Origin: Micromonospora sp. HNM0581
Lineage (GTDB): Bacteria; Actinomycetota; Actinomycetes; Mycobacteriales; Micromonosporaceae
Length of the DNA: 64,000 nt
Assembly: GCF_012726175.1 (NCBI RefSeq)
Contig: NZ_JAASAD010000005.1
Span: 62,001-126,000, forward strand
Direction of reading: 5' to 3'
In this document: piece by piece, positions 16,528 through 24,717 of the stretch
Layout: every line of letters starts with the position of its first letter
How positions within the stretch are numbered: position 1 is the stretch's first letter
Program-made: the position numbers and the translations under genes
The notes under the pieces: generated by a model
What the model saw: only the letters and a program-made list of their open reading frames with translations
The model's database searches: none
What the model was told of the DNA's origin: nothing

Positions 16528-17871
16528 ATGACCGCTGCCCCGAGGAACCGCCTGCTCCGCACCCAGATACCCGGTCCCAACTCGGTCCTCGCGCACCGCC
16601 GCACGGCTGCGGCCGTTTCCGCCGGAGTGGGTATCGGCCTGCCGGTCTACGTGACCCGGGCCGGTGGCGGGGTCCTCGTAGACGTGGACGGCAACCAGCT
16701 CATCGACTTCGGCTCCGGCATCGCCGTGACCACGGTCGGCAACGCGGCTCCCCGGGTGGTCGCCGCAGTGGCCGACCAGGCCGCCAACTTCACTCACACC
16801 TGTTTCATGGTGACCCCGTACGAAGGGTACGTGGCGGTCTGCGAGCAGCTCAACACACTGACCCCGGGCGGTCACGAGAAGCGTTCGATGTTGTGCAACT
16901 CCGGCGCGGAGGCGGTGGAGAACGCCATCAAGATCGCCCGCTACGCCACCGGTCGGCCTGCGGTCGTCACCTTCGATCACGCCTACCACGGCCGGACCAA
17001 CCTGGCCCTGGCCCTGACCGCCAAGGCCCGACCGTACAAGGACGGATTCGGCCCCTTCGCCGGGGAAGTGTATCGGGCGCCGATGGCGTATCCGCTGCGC
17101 TGGCCGGGAGGTGCGCAAGCCTGTGCCGAGCAGGCGTTCGCGGCCTTCGTCGACCTAGTCGAGTCGCAGGTAGGCGCTTCCCGCACCGCAGCCGTGATGG
17201 TCGAACCGATTCAGGGCGAGGGTGGATTCATCGTGCCGGCCGTGGGCTGGCTCAGGCGGGTGGCCGAGTGGTGCCGAAAACATGGCATCCTGCTGATCGC
17301 CGACGAAATCCAGACCGGCTTCTGCCGGACCGGCGACTGGTTCGCCGCAGAGCATGAACAGGTCGTACCGGACCTCGTCGCCACGGCCAAGGGCATCGCC
17401 GGTGGCCTGCCGCTGGCGGCGGTGACCGGCCGTGCCGAGGTGATGGACGCTGTCAGCCCGGGCGGGCTCGGTGGCACCTACGGGGGCAATCCGATCGCGT
17501 GCGCCGCCGCGCTCGCCGCGATCGAAACCATGATCGACGAGGACTTGTGCGGTCGCGCCCGGCAGGTGGAACGTCTGTTCCGCCCCCGCCTGGAGGACCT
17601 ACGGCGACGGTACGGCGTCATCGGCGAGGTACGTGGGCGAGGTGCGATGCTGGCGGTCGAGCTGGTTACCGGTGCGGACGACCTGACCCCGAACCCGATG
17701 CTCACCGCTGCGGTCAACGCCCGCTGCCACCGCGCTGGTCTGGTAACCCTGACCTGCGGCACCTACGGCAACGTGTTTCGTTTCCTACCGCCCCTGGACG
17801 CGCCCGACACGGTCCTCGAGGAAGGCCTCGGCATCTTCGAGGCCGCTCTTCACGGGGCGCAGGCCCGATGA
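16528..17871 (+). CDS. gabT: 4-aminobutyrate aminotransferase
   Basis: A class III PLP aminotransferase of 447 residues from ATG 16528, which has AGGA seven bases upstream; an in-frame ATG at 16501 would add nine residues. It transfers the amino group of 4-aminobutyrate (GABA) to 2-oxoglutarate, giving succinate semialdehyde. Visible elements are LCNSGAEAVENAIKIAR (phosphate-binding and aromatic-ring region), DHAYHGRTN, VEPIQGEGGFIVP and LLIADEIQTGF with the cofactor Asp. The Schiff-base lysine is in ATAKGIAGGLPLAAV and the C-terminal arginine region is RGAMLAVEL. It overlaps gabD by 4 bases. Related class III enzymes act on 5-aminovalerate or other omega-amines, so the substrate could be broader. 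Confidence 0.9.
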   Translation: MTAAPRNRLLRTQIPGPNSVLAHRRTAAAVSAGVGIGLPVYVTRAGGGVLVDVDGNQLIDFGSGIAVTTVGNAAPRVVAAVADQAANFTHTCFMVTPYEGYVAVCEQLNTLTPGGHEKRSMLCNSGAEAVENAIKIARYATGRPAVVTFDHAYHGRTNLALALTAKARPYKDGFGPFAGEVYRAPMAYPLRWPGGAQACAEQAFAAFVDLVESQVGASRTAAVMVEPIQGEGGFIVPAVGWLRRVAEWCRKHGILLIADEIQTGFCRTGDWFAAEHEQVVPDLVATAKGIAGGLPLAAVTGRAEVMDAVSPGGLGGTYGGNPIACAAALAAIETMIDEDLCGRARQVERLFRPRLEDLRRRYGVIGEVRGRGAMLAVELVTGADDLTPNPMLTAAVNARCHRAGLVTLTCGTYGNVFRFLPPLDAPDTVLEEGLGIFEAALHGAQAR

Positions 17872-19382
17872 ACCCGGCGTGGTCGTCCGCAGCGCCCGAT
17901 ACGTCGAGCCGGTCCACTGTCGACGATCCGGTGGAACGCGCGGTGCTCGACCATGTGCCCTGCGGGGTGTTCGTTGGCGGCCGGTGGCGCGAATCCGCCG
18001 ACGGCCGAACCTTCCCCGTCGAGGACCCGGCGACCGAAGCGATCCTACGCACCGTTGCGGACGGCACCGCCATGGACGGTCGCGCTGCCCTGGACGCCGC
18101 GGTGGCAGCGCAAACGGATTGGGCAGCCACCGCACCTCGGTACCGCGCGGAGTTGCTGCGAGCCGCATACGAGCAACTCGTCGCGCGGACGGAGGAGTTC
18201 GCCCTGTTGATGACACTGGAGATGGGTAAGCCACTGGCTCAGGCCCGGAGCGAGGTCACCTACGGGGCGGAGTTCCTCCGCTGGTTCTCCGAGGAGGCGG
18301 TGCGGATTTCTGGTCGCTGGGGCCTCGCTCCGGAAGGCGCCAGCCGACTTGTCACCACGAAACACCCGGTCGGGCCGACACTGATGATCACGCCGTGGAA
18401 CTTTCCACTGGCGATGGGAGCCCGCAAGATGGCCCCGGCACTCGCGGCCGGCTGCACGATGGTGGTGAAGCCGGCCGCGCAGACTCCGTTGACCATGCTC
18501 GCGCTGGCGGATCTGCTGACCACCGTCGGGATACCCCCAGGTGTGGTGAACGTCGTCGCCACCACCCGCGCGGCCGAGGTGACCGCCCCGCTGTTCGCCG
18601 ATCCGCGGTTGCGCAAGCTCACCTTCACCGGATCGACGGCGGTGGGCCGGCACCTGATGCGACAGGCCGCCGGGACGCTGTTGCGAACCTCGATGGAACT
18701 TGGTGGCGACGCCCCGTTCCTGGTCTTCGCGGACGCGGACCTCGGCCGGGCTGTCGACGCGGCGATGCTGGCGAAGATGCGCAACATGGGGGAGGCATGC
18801 ACGGCAGCGAACCGATTCTTGGTGCACGAGTCGGTAGCCGAGCAGTTCGCGGCACAGCTCACGACCAGGATGGCCGCCGGTGTCGTCGGTCGGGGCACCG
18901 ACGCGGGGGTGACTGTCGGGCCGCTGATCGACGCCGCCGCTCGGCGGCGCGTCGCCGACCTCGTCGACGACGCCAGAGACCGGGGGGCGACGGTGCTGAC
19001 CGGAGGTTCCGCGATCGGCGAGAACGGCTACTTCTATGCCCCGACAGTGCTCACCGGAGTACCCGCCGACACCACTCTGACTCGCAAGGAGATCTTCGGC
19101 CCGGTCGCTCCGATCACCACATTCACCGCTGAGAGTGAGGCGCTCACGATCGCCAACGACTCGGAGTACGGCCTGGCTGCGTACCTGTTCACTCGGGATT
19201 TATCACGGGCGGTCCAGATCGCCGAACGTCTCGATGTGGGGATGGTCGGGATAAACCAGGGGATGGTGTCCAGTGCGGCGGCGCCGTTCGGTGGGGTCAA
19301 GCAGTCCGGCTTCGGGCGTGAAGGTGGCCCGGAAGGTATCGACGAATACCTGTCGTTGAAATCCATCTCCCTTGCCGTCTGA
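17868..19382 (+). CDS. gabD: Succinate-semialdehyde dehydrogenase
   Basis: A 504-residue aldehyde dehydrogenase starting at ATG 17868, coupled to gabT by ATGA. It oxidises succinate semialdehyde to succinate with NAD(P). The NAD-binding and active-site features are present: MITPWNFPLAMGARKMAPAL, KLTFTGSTAVGR, the general-base Glu in SMELGGDAPFLV and the nucleophilic Cys in GEACTAANRF. The C-terminal GVKQSGFGREGGPEGIDEYL is typical of GabD. About 35 residues at the N-terminus (MNPAWSSAAPDTSSRS and following) are an extension compared with E. coli GabD. Together with gabT it forms the GABA shunt's last two steps, feeding the TCA cycle. Confidence 0.9.
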   Translation: MNPAWSSAAPDTSSRSTVDDPVERAVLDHVPCGVFVGGRWRESADGRTFPVEDPATEAILRTVADGTAMDGRAALDAAVAAQTDWAATAPRYRAELLRAAYEQLVARTEEFALLMTLEMGKPLAQARSEVTYGAEFLRWFSEEAVRISGRWGLAPEGASRLVTTKHPVGPTLMITPWNFPLAMGARKMAPALAAGCTMVVKPAAQTPLTMLALADLLTTVGIPPGVVNVVATTRAAEVTAPLFADPRLRKLTFTGSTAVGRHLMRQAAGTLLRTSMELGGDAPFLVFADADLGRAVDAAMLAKMRNMGEACTAANRFLVHESVAEQFAAQLTTRMAAGVVGRGTDAGVTVGPLIDAAARRRVADLVDDARDRGATVLTGGSAIGENGYFYAPTVLTGVPADTTLTRKEIFGPVAPITTFTAESEALTIANDSEYGLAAYLFTRDLSRAVQIAERLDVGMVGINQGMVSSAAAPFGGVKQSGFGREGGPEGIDEYLSLKSISLAV

Positions 19383-19615
19383 ATTGCCTAGTCGACGCCT
19401 CCCGCACAGGTCAAGTCTGTGATTGTCGGGTTTCGGTCCGAGTTGCTGTCGTACTTGGGCGCGTTCGTGTGATCTCAATGATTCCCTCTCTTTTCCTCAT
19501 TTCTCCCTCATGGATAGGTCCACGTAGGGCCGGATACTGGTTCATGTCGATGGCGGTAGGAAGCGTCGCGACAGCAGTAGACATCCGTCGTGGGACAGAG
19601 AAGTGGGGTAGTGAA

Positions 19616-20080
19616 ATGCAGAACAACAACTCCGGTACGGCCGCGGTCCTCCGTCGCGCTCGAAGCCTGGCACTCGTCGTCGCGGCCGGGACGGTGGGCG
19701 GCGCCGTGCTGTTCGGAGCCGTGCCGGCGCACGCCAACGCGACCACCAAGACGGTCGCCTCCGACGGCAACTCCGTCACCTTCACCACCAGCGACAGCAG
19801 CCGCAATGTCAGCGGGAACATCGCGTTCACGATCAACCGGGACGGCAACTGGGCGATCGAGGCGAACGCTCGGAACGGGAACCTGCTCGGCCGCAACGCG
19901 CACTGGATCTGCGACCTGACGCTCGGTTCGTCGGACCTGCGGAAGTCGACCGGCACCAGGTGGGTGCCGGGCAAGAAGACCCGTAGCCTCAACGCCGGCG
20001 CGTACGAGCCGTTCATCGAGGTCAGCTACGACGCGCTTAAGGCGACCGGGCAGGCCGACTGCGACGTCGTCGTCGGCTGA
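19616..20080 (+). CDS. Small secreted protein of unknown function
   Basis: A 154-residue protein from ATG 19616, just after AGTGGGGTAGTGAA. The open frame extends to 19469, but that part has no ribosome-binding site. Residues 1-40 are a twin-basic signal peptide (VLRRARSLALVVAAGTVGGA) ending PAHANA. The mature domain of about 115 residues is polar and rich in Asn, Ser and Thr (TTSDSSRNVSGNIAFTINRD). Two Cys (WICDLTL and ADCDVVVG) probably form a disulfide, consistent with a compact beta-sandwich. I do not recognise a family. It stands alone, followed by a strong hairpin at 20140-20179. Confidence 0.7.
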   Translation: MQNNNSGTAAVLRRARSLALVVAAGTVGGAVLFGAVPAHANATTKTVASDGNSVTFTTSDSSRNVSGNIAFTINRDGNWAIEANARNGNLLGRNAHWICDLTLGSSDLRKSTGTRWVPGKKTRSLNAGAYEPFIEVSYDALKATGQADCDVVVG

Positions 20081-20139
20081 CCTCACCCCGGTCCCGGGGC
20101 GTGTGGCAGGGGCCGGTGTGACGCCGGGAGGCTGGTCGA

Positions 20140-20179
20140 GGGGCGCGGTGGGCGGTACGAAGATCGCCCACCGCGCCCC
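20140..20179 (+). terminator. Long GC-rich hairpin downstream of the secreted protein gene
   Basis: GGGGCGCGGTGGGC (20140-20153) pairs perfectly with GCCCACCGCGCCCC (20166-20179). One more G-C pair closes a ten-base loop, giving a 15-bp stem. No T-run follows, as is usual in actinomycetes. It lies 60 bases after the secreted-protein stop and likely ends that transcript; it may also block read-through into the antisense of the lasso B2 gene. The rest of 20081-20387 holds only a weak 44-codon frame (GTG 20192 to TAG 20326) that I do not call. Confidence 0.7.
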
Positions 20180-20387
20180 CGGCGTTCTACTGTGAGTGAA
20201 CCCCAGCTTGGAGATGGACTGCAGATCCAGCTGTTGGTGCTGAACGCGGAGGACCTCCCACCGGACGACACGCGCTCGCGGTCCGTCCGGATCTACCACT
20301 GTGGACTGACAGCGCGGACACCATAGCGAGGGCGGCCGACAGAGCTGCCGCCTGCGGTGCGGAAGGTCACGGATCCGGTCCGGCTGG

Positions 20388-20792
20388 CTAACGCAGTGTG
20401 GCCAGCGGCGTGACTTTGGCGACCGGCCCGCCCTGGACCACCCGGCCGCCGACCGTCACCCAGGCGTGGGCGGCCAGGGGCGCTGTGCTGGTGACACCGA
20501 GGTGGAGTTCGCACGGGATTTCGCGGCGCCGCAGCATGGCCCGGGTGGTCATGGCCCGTGGCAGGCACACGGGGTGCCAGGGCAGCAGGTTCCCGACCCG
20601 GTCCACCACGCGGGCGACACGGCGTGCCGCAGGCCAGCGTGGGTCGGCGTCCTTCGGCGTGTCGGCGGACCGGGCGACCGTGCCGAGCAGGCGCATGAGT
20701 CGTGGTCCCGAACACACGGCGACGAGGATCTGGGCGCTCGTGAGCCGGGCGGCGGCCTCCAGGGCGAGGGCGACCGTGCTCGGCCTGGTCAC
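20388..20792 (-). CDS. Lasso peptide leader peptidase (B2, transglutaminase-like)
   Basis: A 134-residue B2-type protein, the cysteine protease that removes the leader from the lasso precursor in the cytoplasm. The nucleophile region LLPWHPVCLPRAMTTRAML carries the catalytic Cys, and LAAHAWVTVGG carries the His. CELHLGV between them is also family-typical. The N-terminal helical part (LALEAAARLTSAQILVAVCS) matches actinobacterial B2 proteins of about 140 residues. The third catalytic residue (usually Asp after HAWV) is not obvious in GGRVVQGGPVAKV. The GTG start overlaps the B1 stop as GTGA, so the two halves of the split B protein are coupled. They are transcribed away from the cyclase gene. 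Confidence 0.88.
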   Translation of the reverse strand: MTRPSTVALALEAAARLTSAQILVAVCSGPRLMRLLGTVARSADTPKDADPRWPAARRVARVVDRVGNLLPWHPVCLPRAMTTRAMLRRREIPCELHLGVTSTAPLAAHAWVTVGGRVVQGGPVAKVTPLATLR

Positions 20793-21070
20793 GGGGTGAC
20801 GGTGATCAGACGTGCCCGTACCAGGTCGTCCAGGAACGCGGTCACGTCCTGGTGGCAGGTGTCCGGCTCTACGCCGTACTCGGTGCGCAGGGTGGCGCAG
20901 ATGCCCTCGACGCTGGTGGGTTCGGCCATGAGTTCCCAGATGCGGGAGGCCACCGGGCTGAGACCGAAGTAGGCACCCTGCTCGGGGTCGAGCATGACGA
21001 TCTCGTCGTTGACGGTGGCGGTCAGCGCGGCGGAACTGCGCACGACCTCAGATGACAAAGTGACTGACAC
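20789..21070 (-). CDS. Lasso peptide RiPP recognition protein (B1, PqqD-like)
   Basis: A 93-residue PqqD-fold protein, the RiPP recognition element that binds the leader peptide and presents it to B2. The start chosen is GTG 21070, since the longer frame runs into the cyclase region. The pattern VNDEIVMLDPEQGAYFGLSP, then VASRIWELMAEPTSVEGICA and a final helix (VTAFLDDLVRARLITV) is the classical PqqD-like order of three beta strands and three helices. Its expected partner in the leader is the W22-x2-P25-x-L27 motif of the precursor at 23402-23557. It is divergent from the cyclase, with 64 bases between starts that must hold both promoters. Confidence 0.88.
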   Translation of the reverse strand: MSVTLSSEVVRSSAALTATVNDEIVMLDPEQGAYFGLSPVASRIWELMAEPTSVEGICATLRTEYGVEPDTCHQDVTAFLDDLVRARLITVTP

Positions 21071-21134
21071 GGGACAAATAGTGCCATACCGTCGCTCGGG
21101 TAAGCGCGCCTTTCGGGTGAAGACGGGTGAACGT

Positions 21135-23120
21135 ATGACGGGCTTCGCGGGCCTGGTAGGGCTGGACGGCCGACCGTACGGCGAGCGTGACCTGGATGGG
21201 GCGGCCACGGTGCTGACCGCGCTCGGTGCGGACGCGTACGGAGGCTGGTCCGGTAGAACAGGTGCGCTCACGGCGGCAGTGGCGTCGGTCGTGCACCACC
21301 GCGTTCCCGAGGACGACGACGACCATCAACCATGGGTGTCCGCCGAAACCGGGACGGTGGTGGTCGCCGACGCGGTGCTGACGAACCGGGCGGAGCTGTG
21401 CCGGATGCTGCACCTGCACGGTGCGGCGGCGCTACCGGACTCCTTGCTGATCGCCCGCGCCTACGCCCGGTGGGGAGCCGACTGCTGCCGCCGACTGCGC
21501 GGCGACTTCGCCTTCGCGGTCATCGACGGGCGGCGCGGGGGAGTACTCCTCGCCCGCGACCACCTCGGACGGCGACCGCTGCACCTGTACCGGGGGGTCG
21601 GCTGGCTCGGCTTCGGTAGCACCGCGCTCGCAGTCGCCGCGTCGCCACAGGTACCGCTGGAACCGGACCTCGACCGGGCCGTGGAGTTCCTGGCCGTCGC
21701 GCAGGACACCCGGCGCAGCTGGATCCGGGACGTCACTCCCGTACCGGCGGCCAGTTCCGTCTGGATCACTCGGGAGCGGACGCAGCACCGACGCTACTGG
21801 TCGCTTGACGTCACGCCCCGGCGGTCCGGATCCGCCGCCGAGCACGCCGAGGAGTTGCGCGGCGCCATGGACCAGGCGGTACGCGCCCAGCTTCGGCACC
21901 GAGGTGGGCTAGGTGTGATGCTCAGCGGTGGCCTGGATTCGACCGCCGTGGCGGCGACCCTCGCCGAACAGGTCTCCTCGGCGCGAATTCGGACCTACAC
22001 CTCGGTGCCGCCGGTGGGCTGGGCGGGATCGGCGAACGGACGCGACGCCGACGAGTCCGTCCTGGTCCGGCTGCTGTCCGACGTGCATCCGCACGTCGAA
22101 CCGAGCTTCGTCGACGCCGTCGGCGCCTACGCCGTCGACGGTGACGACGCCTACTTCGCGGCCGGGGGAACACCGGTCCGCAACACGCTCAACATGATGT
22201 GGGTCAGGGCCATCCACCACCGTGCCGCGGCCGACAACGTCTCCGTGCTGTTCACCGGCGGCATCGGCAACCTGACCTTCTCCCGGGACGAGCCTCGGTG
22301 GTTGGTGGACCTGATGCGCGCCGGGCGCCTGGTCGAGACGTGGCGCGAGGCAACCGCCTGGTCGGCTCGGCGCGGCTGGCGCGAGACCCTGATCCAGGGT
22401 GTGGTGCGACCGATGCTGCCCGATCCCGTGCAGCGCCTGATCGAGGTACGGCGTGGCTCCCGGTCGGTGGCGGCCCAGTGGCTGGCCGCGAGTCCGCTGC
22501 GGCCCCACCTGGCCACGACCGCGCTCGCCGCACGCATCGCCGGCGGTATCGACGCCTACCGCAGGATCTCCGGCCTCGGCCGGTTCCTCGACGACAACGC
22601 CCAACACGCGGAGGTGATGGCCACCCTCGACGTGCGGTGCGGTGGGCGCGTCGTGGACCCCACCGCCGACCTTGCCCTGATCGAGCTCTCCGCCGGGCAG
22701 CCGGGCTGGGCACGGCGTCACCGTGGACGGGGCCGGGCCGGCGCCCGTGCCAGCATGGCGGGGCGGGTGCCGGACGGCATCAGACTGCGTGAGGTCCGCG
22801 GTGCCCAACTGCCCGACTGGTACGACCGGCTCACCGATCGGCGCGACGAGATCCGTGACGAGTTCGCCGCCGCGCGGGCCGACCCGGCCACCCAGGAGCT
22901 GATGGACCTGTCGCGTCTCGACGCGCTCGTACGCGACTGGCCAACTCCCGATCGGGCTGGCGATCCGTCGGTGGTGCGGGACTACACCCTGCTGCTACCC
23001 CGAGCGCTGGCGACGAGCAAGTACCTCCGTTGGCTGGATCACCACCGAACGGTTCGCCCACGAACCGTCGCGGCGCGTCCGTCGCAGTTCCGTAGCCGGG
23101 CACCGCACCTCGCGCCGTGA
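21135..23120 (+). CDS. Lasso peptide cyclase (asparagine synthetase-like, C protein)
   Basis: A 661-residue asparagine-synthase-B homologue that adenylates the ring Asp/Glu side chain and forms the macrolactam. The start is ATG 21135, giving the family-typical MTGFAGLVGLDG. The N-terminal glutaminase-like domain (to about residue 200) lacks the Cys2 nucleophile of true asparagine synthetase, as lasso cyclases do. The ATP pyrophosphatase domain has the PP-loop VMLSGGLDSTAVAATLAEQ and the later helical part YRRISGLGRFLDDNAQHAEV. It lies upstream of the precursor gene rather than downstream, an uncommon order. Divergent from B1/B2. Confidence 0.92.
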   Translation: MTGFAGLVGLDGRPYGERDLDGAATVLTALGADAYGGWSGRTGALTAAVASVVHHRVPEDDDDHQPWVSAETGTVVVADAVLTNRAELCRMLHLHGAAALPDSLLIARAYARWGADCCRRLRGDFAFAVIDGRRGGVLLARDHLGRRPLHLYRGVGWLGFGSTALAVAASPQVPLEPDLDRAVEFLAVAQDTRRSWIRDVTPVPAASSVWITRERTQHRRYWSLDVTPRRSGSAAEHAEELRGAMDQAVRAQLRHRGGLGVMLSGGLDSTAVAATLAEQVSSARIRTYTSVPPVGWAGSANGRDADESVLVRLLSDVHPHVEPSFVDAVGAYAVDGDDAYFAAGGTPVRNTLNMMWVRAIHHRAAADNVSVLFTGGIGNLTFSRDEPRWLVDLMRAGRLVETWREATAWSARRGWRETLIQGVVRPMLPDPVQRLIEVRRGSRSVAAQWLAASPLRPHLATTALAARIAGGIDAYRRISGLGRFLDDNAQHAEVMATLDVRCGGRVVDPTADLALIELSAGQPGWARRHRGRGRAGARASMAGRVPDGIRLREVRGAQLPDWYDRLTDRRDEIRDEFAAARADPATQELMDLSRLDALVRDWPTPDRAGDPSVVRDYTLLLPRALATSKYLRWLDHHRTVRPRTVAARPSQFRSRAPHLAP

Positions 23121-23140
23121 CCCTGTTCGTAGCGGAGGAA

Positions 23141-23159
23141 CCTTCGCCTTCGGCGAGGG
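23141..23159 (+). terminator. Hairpin between the cyclase and precursor genes
   Basis: CCTTCGCC (23141-23148) and GGCGAGGG (23152-23159) form an eight-pair stem (one G-T) around a three-base loop, 21 bases after the cyclase stop. It could terminate the cyclase transcript or stabilise mRNA ends so that the precursor, which has its own 260-base upstream region, is expressed at a different level. The remaining 23160-23401 region holds no gene and probably the precursor promoter. Confidence 0.5.
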
Positions 23160-23401
23160 TGGAATGCTCGGGTCGGTCAGCCGACACCGCCGTCAAGAAG
23201 CGCCGGAAAGTGGCGTCCGGAGGTCGTTCGGCGACGGCATTCTCGACCTCGACCCGCCCTGTTCGATCTGGGAAATTCGGTGTCTTACGGGCTGGCGAAT
23301 TTCCTGCGTAAGGTCGATGTGGAATGTCAGAATCGCAGTGGCGTCAACGCCGAAGAATCGGGAAGCGGGCTATTCGAGCCGCAGATGCAGCAGGAGGAAA
23401 G

Positions 23402-23557
23402 ATGAGCATGTCACATCCACGTGAACCGGAGAACGGTCTGTCGAGCGGCGAGGGCAGGCGGGTCTGGTCGACACCGCGCCTGGATCGCCTGGCGGCAGGC
23501 GCCACGGCCAGCGGTGTGTTGCTGATCCTCGACTCACTGATCGGCCTGGACTCCTAG
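23402..23557 (+). CDS. Lasso peptide precursor with predicted core SGVLLILDSLIGLDS
   Basis: A 51-residue peptide from ATG 23402 directly behind a perfect AGGAGG. A second in-frame ATG is two codons on. Residues 22-27 (WSTPRL) match the leader motif (Y/W)xxPxL recognised by B1. Thr35 is at position -2 of the predicted cleavage after Ala36. The core, residues 37-51, is SGVLLILDSLIGLDS. Ser1's amine and the Asp8 side chain can form an eight-residue ring, leaving a seven-residue tail SLIGLDS that ends in Ser. Ser1 cores are known (streptomonomicin), and C-terminal Ser is the residue phosphorylated in paeninodin-type peptides. Cutting before Gly38 would give a seven-residue ring but would put Thr at -3. 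The core is strongly hydrophobic. No Cys, so class II. Confidence 0.85.
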   Translation: MSMSHPREPENGLSSGEGRRVWSTPRLDRLAAGATASGVLLILDSLIGLDS

Positions 23558-23645
23558 TCCCGGCCGGTGGCTTGAATCTGCGTTCCCGAGGCCGTGACTG
23601 CGGGATGCGGTCAAGCCGGAGCTGGTGCGAATCTCGTTCATAGGT

Positions 23646-23692
23646 GTCGCCAGGATGGTCGAGATCATGGTTTCGGCCATCCCGGCGGCGAC
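23646..23692 (+). promoter_or_regulatory. Interrupted inverted repeat between precursor and nucleotidyltransferase
   Basis: GTCGCC-A-GGATGG (23646-23658) can pair with CCATCC-CGGC-GGCGAC (23677-23692), giving two six-pair stems separated by an asymmetric bulge. It starts 88 bases after the precursor stop and ends 20 bases before the next ATG. It may attenuate read-through, allowing more precursor than modifying enzyme to be made. This role is inferred from position only. Confidence 0.4.
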
Positions 23693-23711
23693 CTGTGAAA
23701 GGTCATTCAAG

Positions 23712-24704
23712 ATGCAGACGCACGATCACCCACACATACCTCGAACCGATCCGGACAAGACAGTCCCAGTCGCGATGTTCCTCGATCGGAAACTGTTGCG
23801 GTGCCTGATGCTGGACGCGGTCGGTGCGCGCCTGGTCGCGGAGTTCCGACAGCACGGAATCGACTCGATCCTGCTCAAGGGACGCAGCATCGTGGACCGG
23901 CTGTACGACGGCAAGGTGGTCAACCGCAGCTACCGTGACGTCGACCTGCTCGTCGACCCACGGCAGTACGCCGACGCCGAGGCCATCCTGACGGACCTGG
24001 GTTTCGTCGACCTGATGGCCGGTGCCCGAAGCGGCGAGCGCTCGCTACACGCCTCCACCTGGCGCCGGGTCTCCGACCGGGCGACCGTGGACCTGCACGT
24101 CACACTTGCCGGCTGCGACGCGCCTGCGGTGAGGGTCTGGTCGCTGCTGCGGCAGCACAGTCGGCGATCGACGATCGGGACGACCGAGGTGGCCGTGCTC
24201 GACGACGTGGCGCTCGCCTGTCACCTCGCGATGCACGCAGGGCGTACCGGCCTGAAGGACACCAAGCCACTGGGCGACCTCCGGCGCGGTCTGCAGCTGC
24301 TGGGCGACGACACGATGCGGATGGCGGCGGCCCTGGCCCGGCAACTCGGCGCCATGCCCACGTTCGTGGCGGGGCTGCGCCTGGTTTCGGAGGCGTCCAG
24401 CCTGGCGGCGGAGTTCGGCTCGGGGGTGCGGGTGCCGGCGGAGCTGGCGGTACGGGCCCTGACCGAGGTGCGCGGCACAGGCACCCTGAACGCACTGCGC
24501 AGCGTCCCTGCGTGGCGACGTCCCCTGTTTGTCGTGCAGCGTCTTTTTCCGTCGAGGGCGATGCTGCGGCGGTCGATGCCGCTCGCCGCCCGGGGCTCCC
24601 GCTGGCTCGTCGTGTGCTATCTGCTTCGGCCGGTCTGGATGGCCGCGCAGCTGCCGGCGGCGGTCCGCGCCTGGCGGCGGGCCGCGCGCTCGTGGGCCCG
24701 GTGA
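23712..24704 (+). CDS. Nucleotidyltransferase family protein of the lasso cluster
   Basis: A 330-residue protein from ATG 23712 (AAAGG upstream; the frame from 23625 lacks a signal). It belongs to the NTP_transf_5-like nucleotidyltransferase family. SILLKGRSIVDRLYDG carries the glycine-containing helix, and RSYRDVDLLVD gives the Asp-x-Asp metal ligands. VDLHVTLAGCD supplies a third acidic residue in a beta strand, and a helical C-terminal half follows. Proteins of this family accompany many lasso clusters that also encode an HPr-kinase-like protein, including paeninodin-type ones, but their reaction is not settled as far as I know. It could transfer a nucleotide or phosphate-linked group to the peptide or to the kinase product. 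Its stop is 13 bases from that of the convergent exporter. Confidence 0.8.
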   Translation: MQTHDHPHIPRTDPDKTVPVAMFLDRKLLRCLMLDAVGARLVAEFRQHGIDSILLKGRSIVDRLYDGKVVNRSYRDVDLLVDPRQYADAEAILTDLGFVDLMAGARSGERSLHASTWRRVSDRATVDLHVTLAGCDAPAVRVWSLLRQHSRRSTIGTTEVAVLDDVALACHLAMHAGRTGLKDTKPLGDLRRGLQLLGDDTMRMAAALARQLGAMPTFVAGLRLVSEASSLAAEFGSGVRVPAELAVRALTEVRGTGTLNALRSVPAWRRPLFVVQRLFPSRAMLRRSMPLAARGSRWLVVCYLLRPVWMAAQLPAAVRAWRRAARSWAR

Positions 24705-24717
24705 GTCGGTTGCTCCG

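Noticed and set aside
20192..20326. A 44-codon ORF (starting VSEPQLGDGLQIQ) between the secreted protein and lasso B2, possibly a second precursor
   Set aside because: There is no ribosome-binding site and no (Y/W)xxPxL leader motif, and no acidic residue follows a plausible cleavage site, so it is not a lasso precursor and not clearly a gene.
23625..23711. Longer N-terminus for the nucleotidyltransferase
   Set aside because: No ribosome-binding site precedes that start, and the region contains an inverted repeat consistent with non-coding leader; ATG 23712 fits better.
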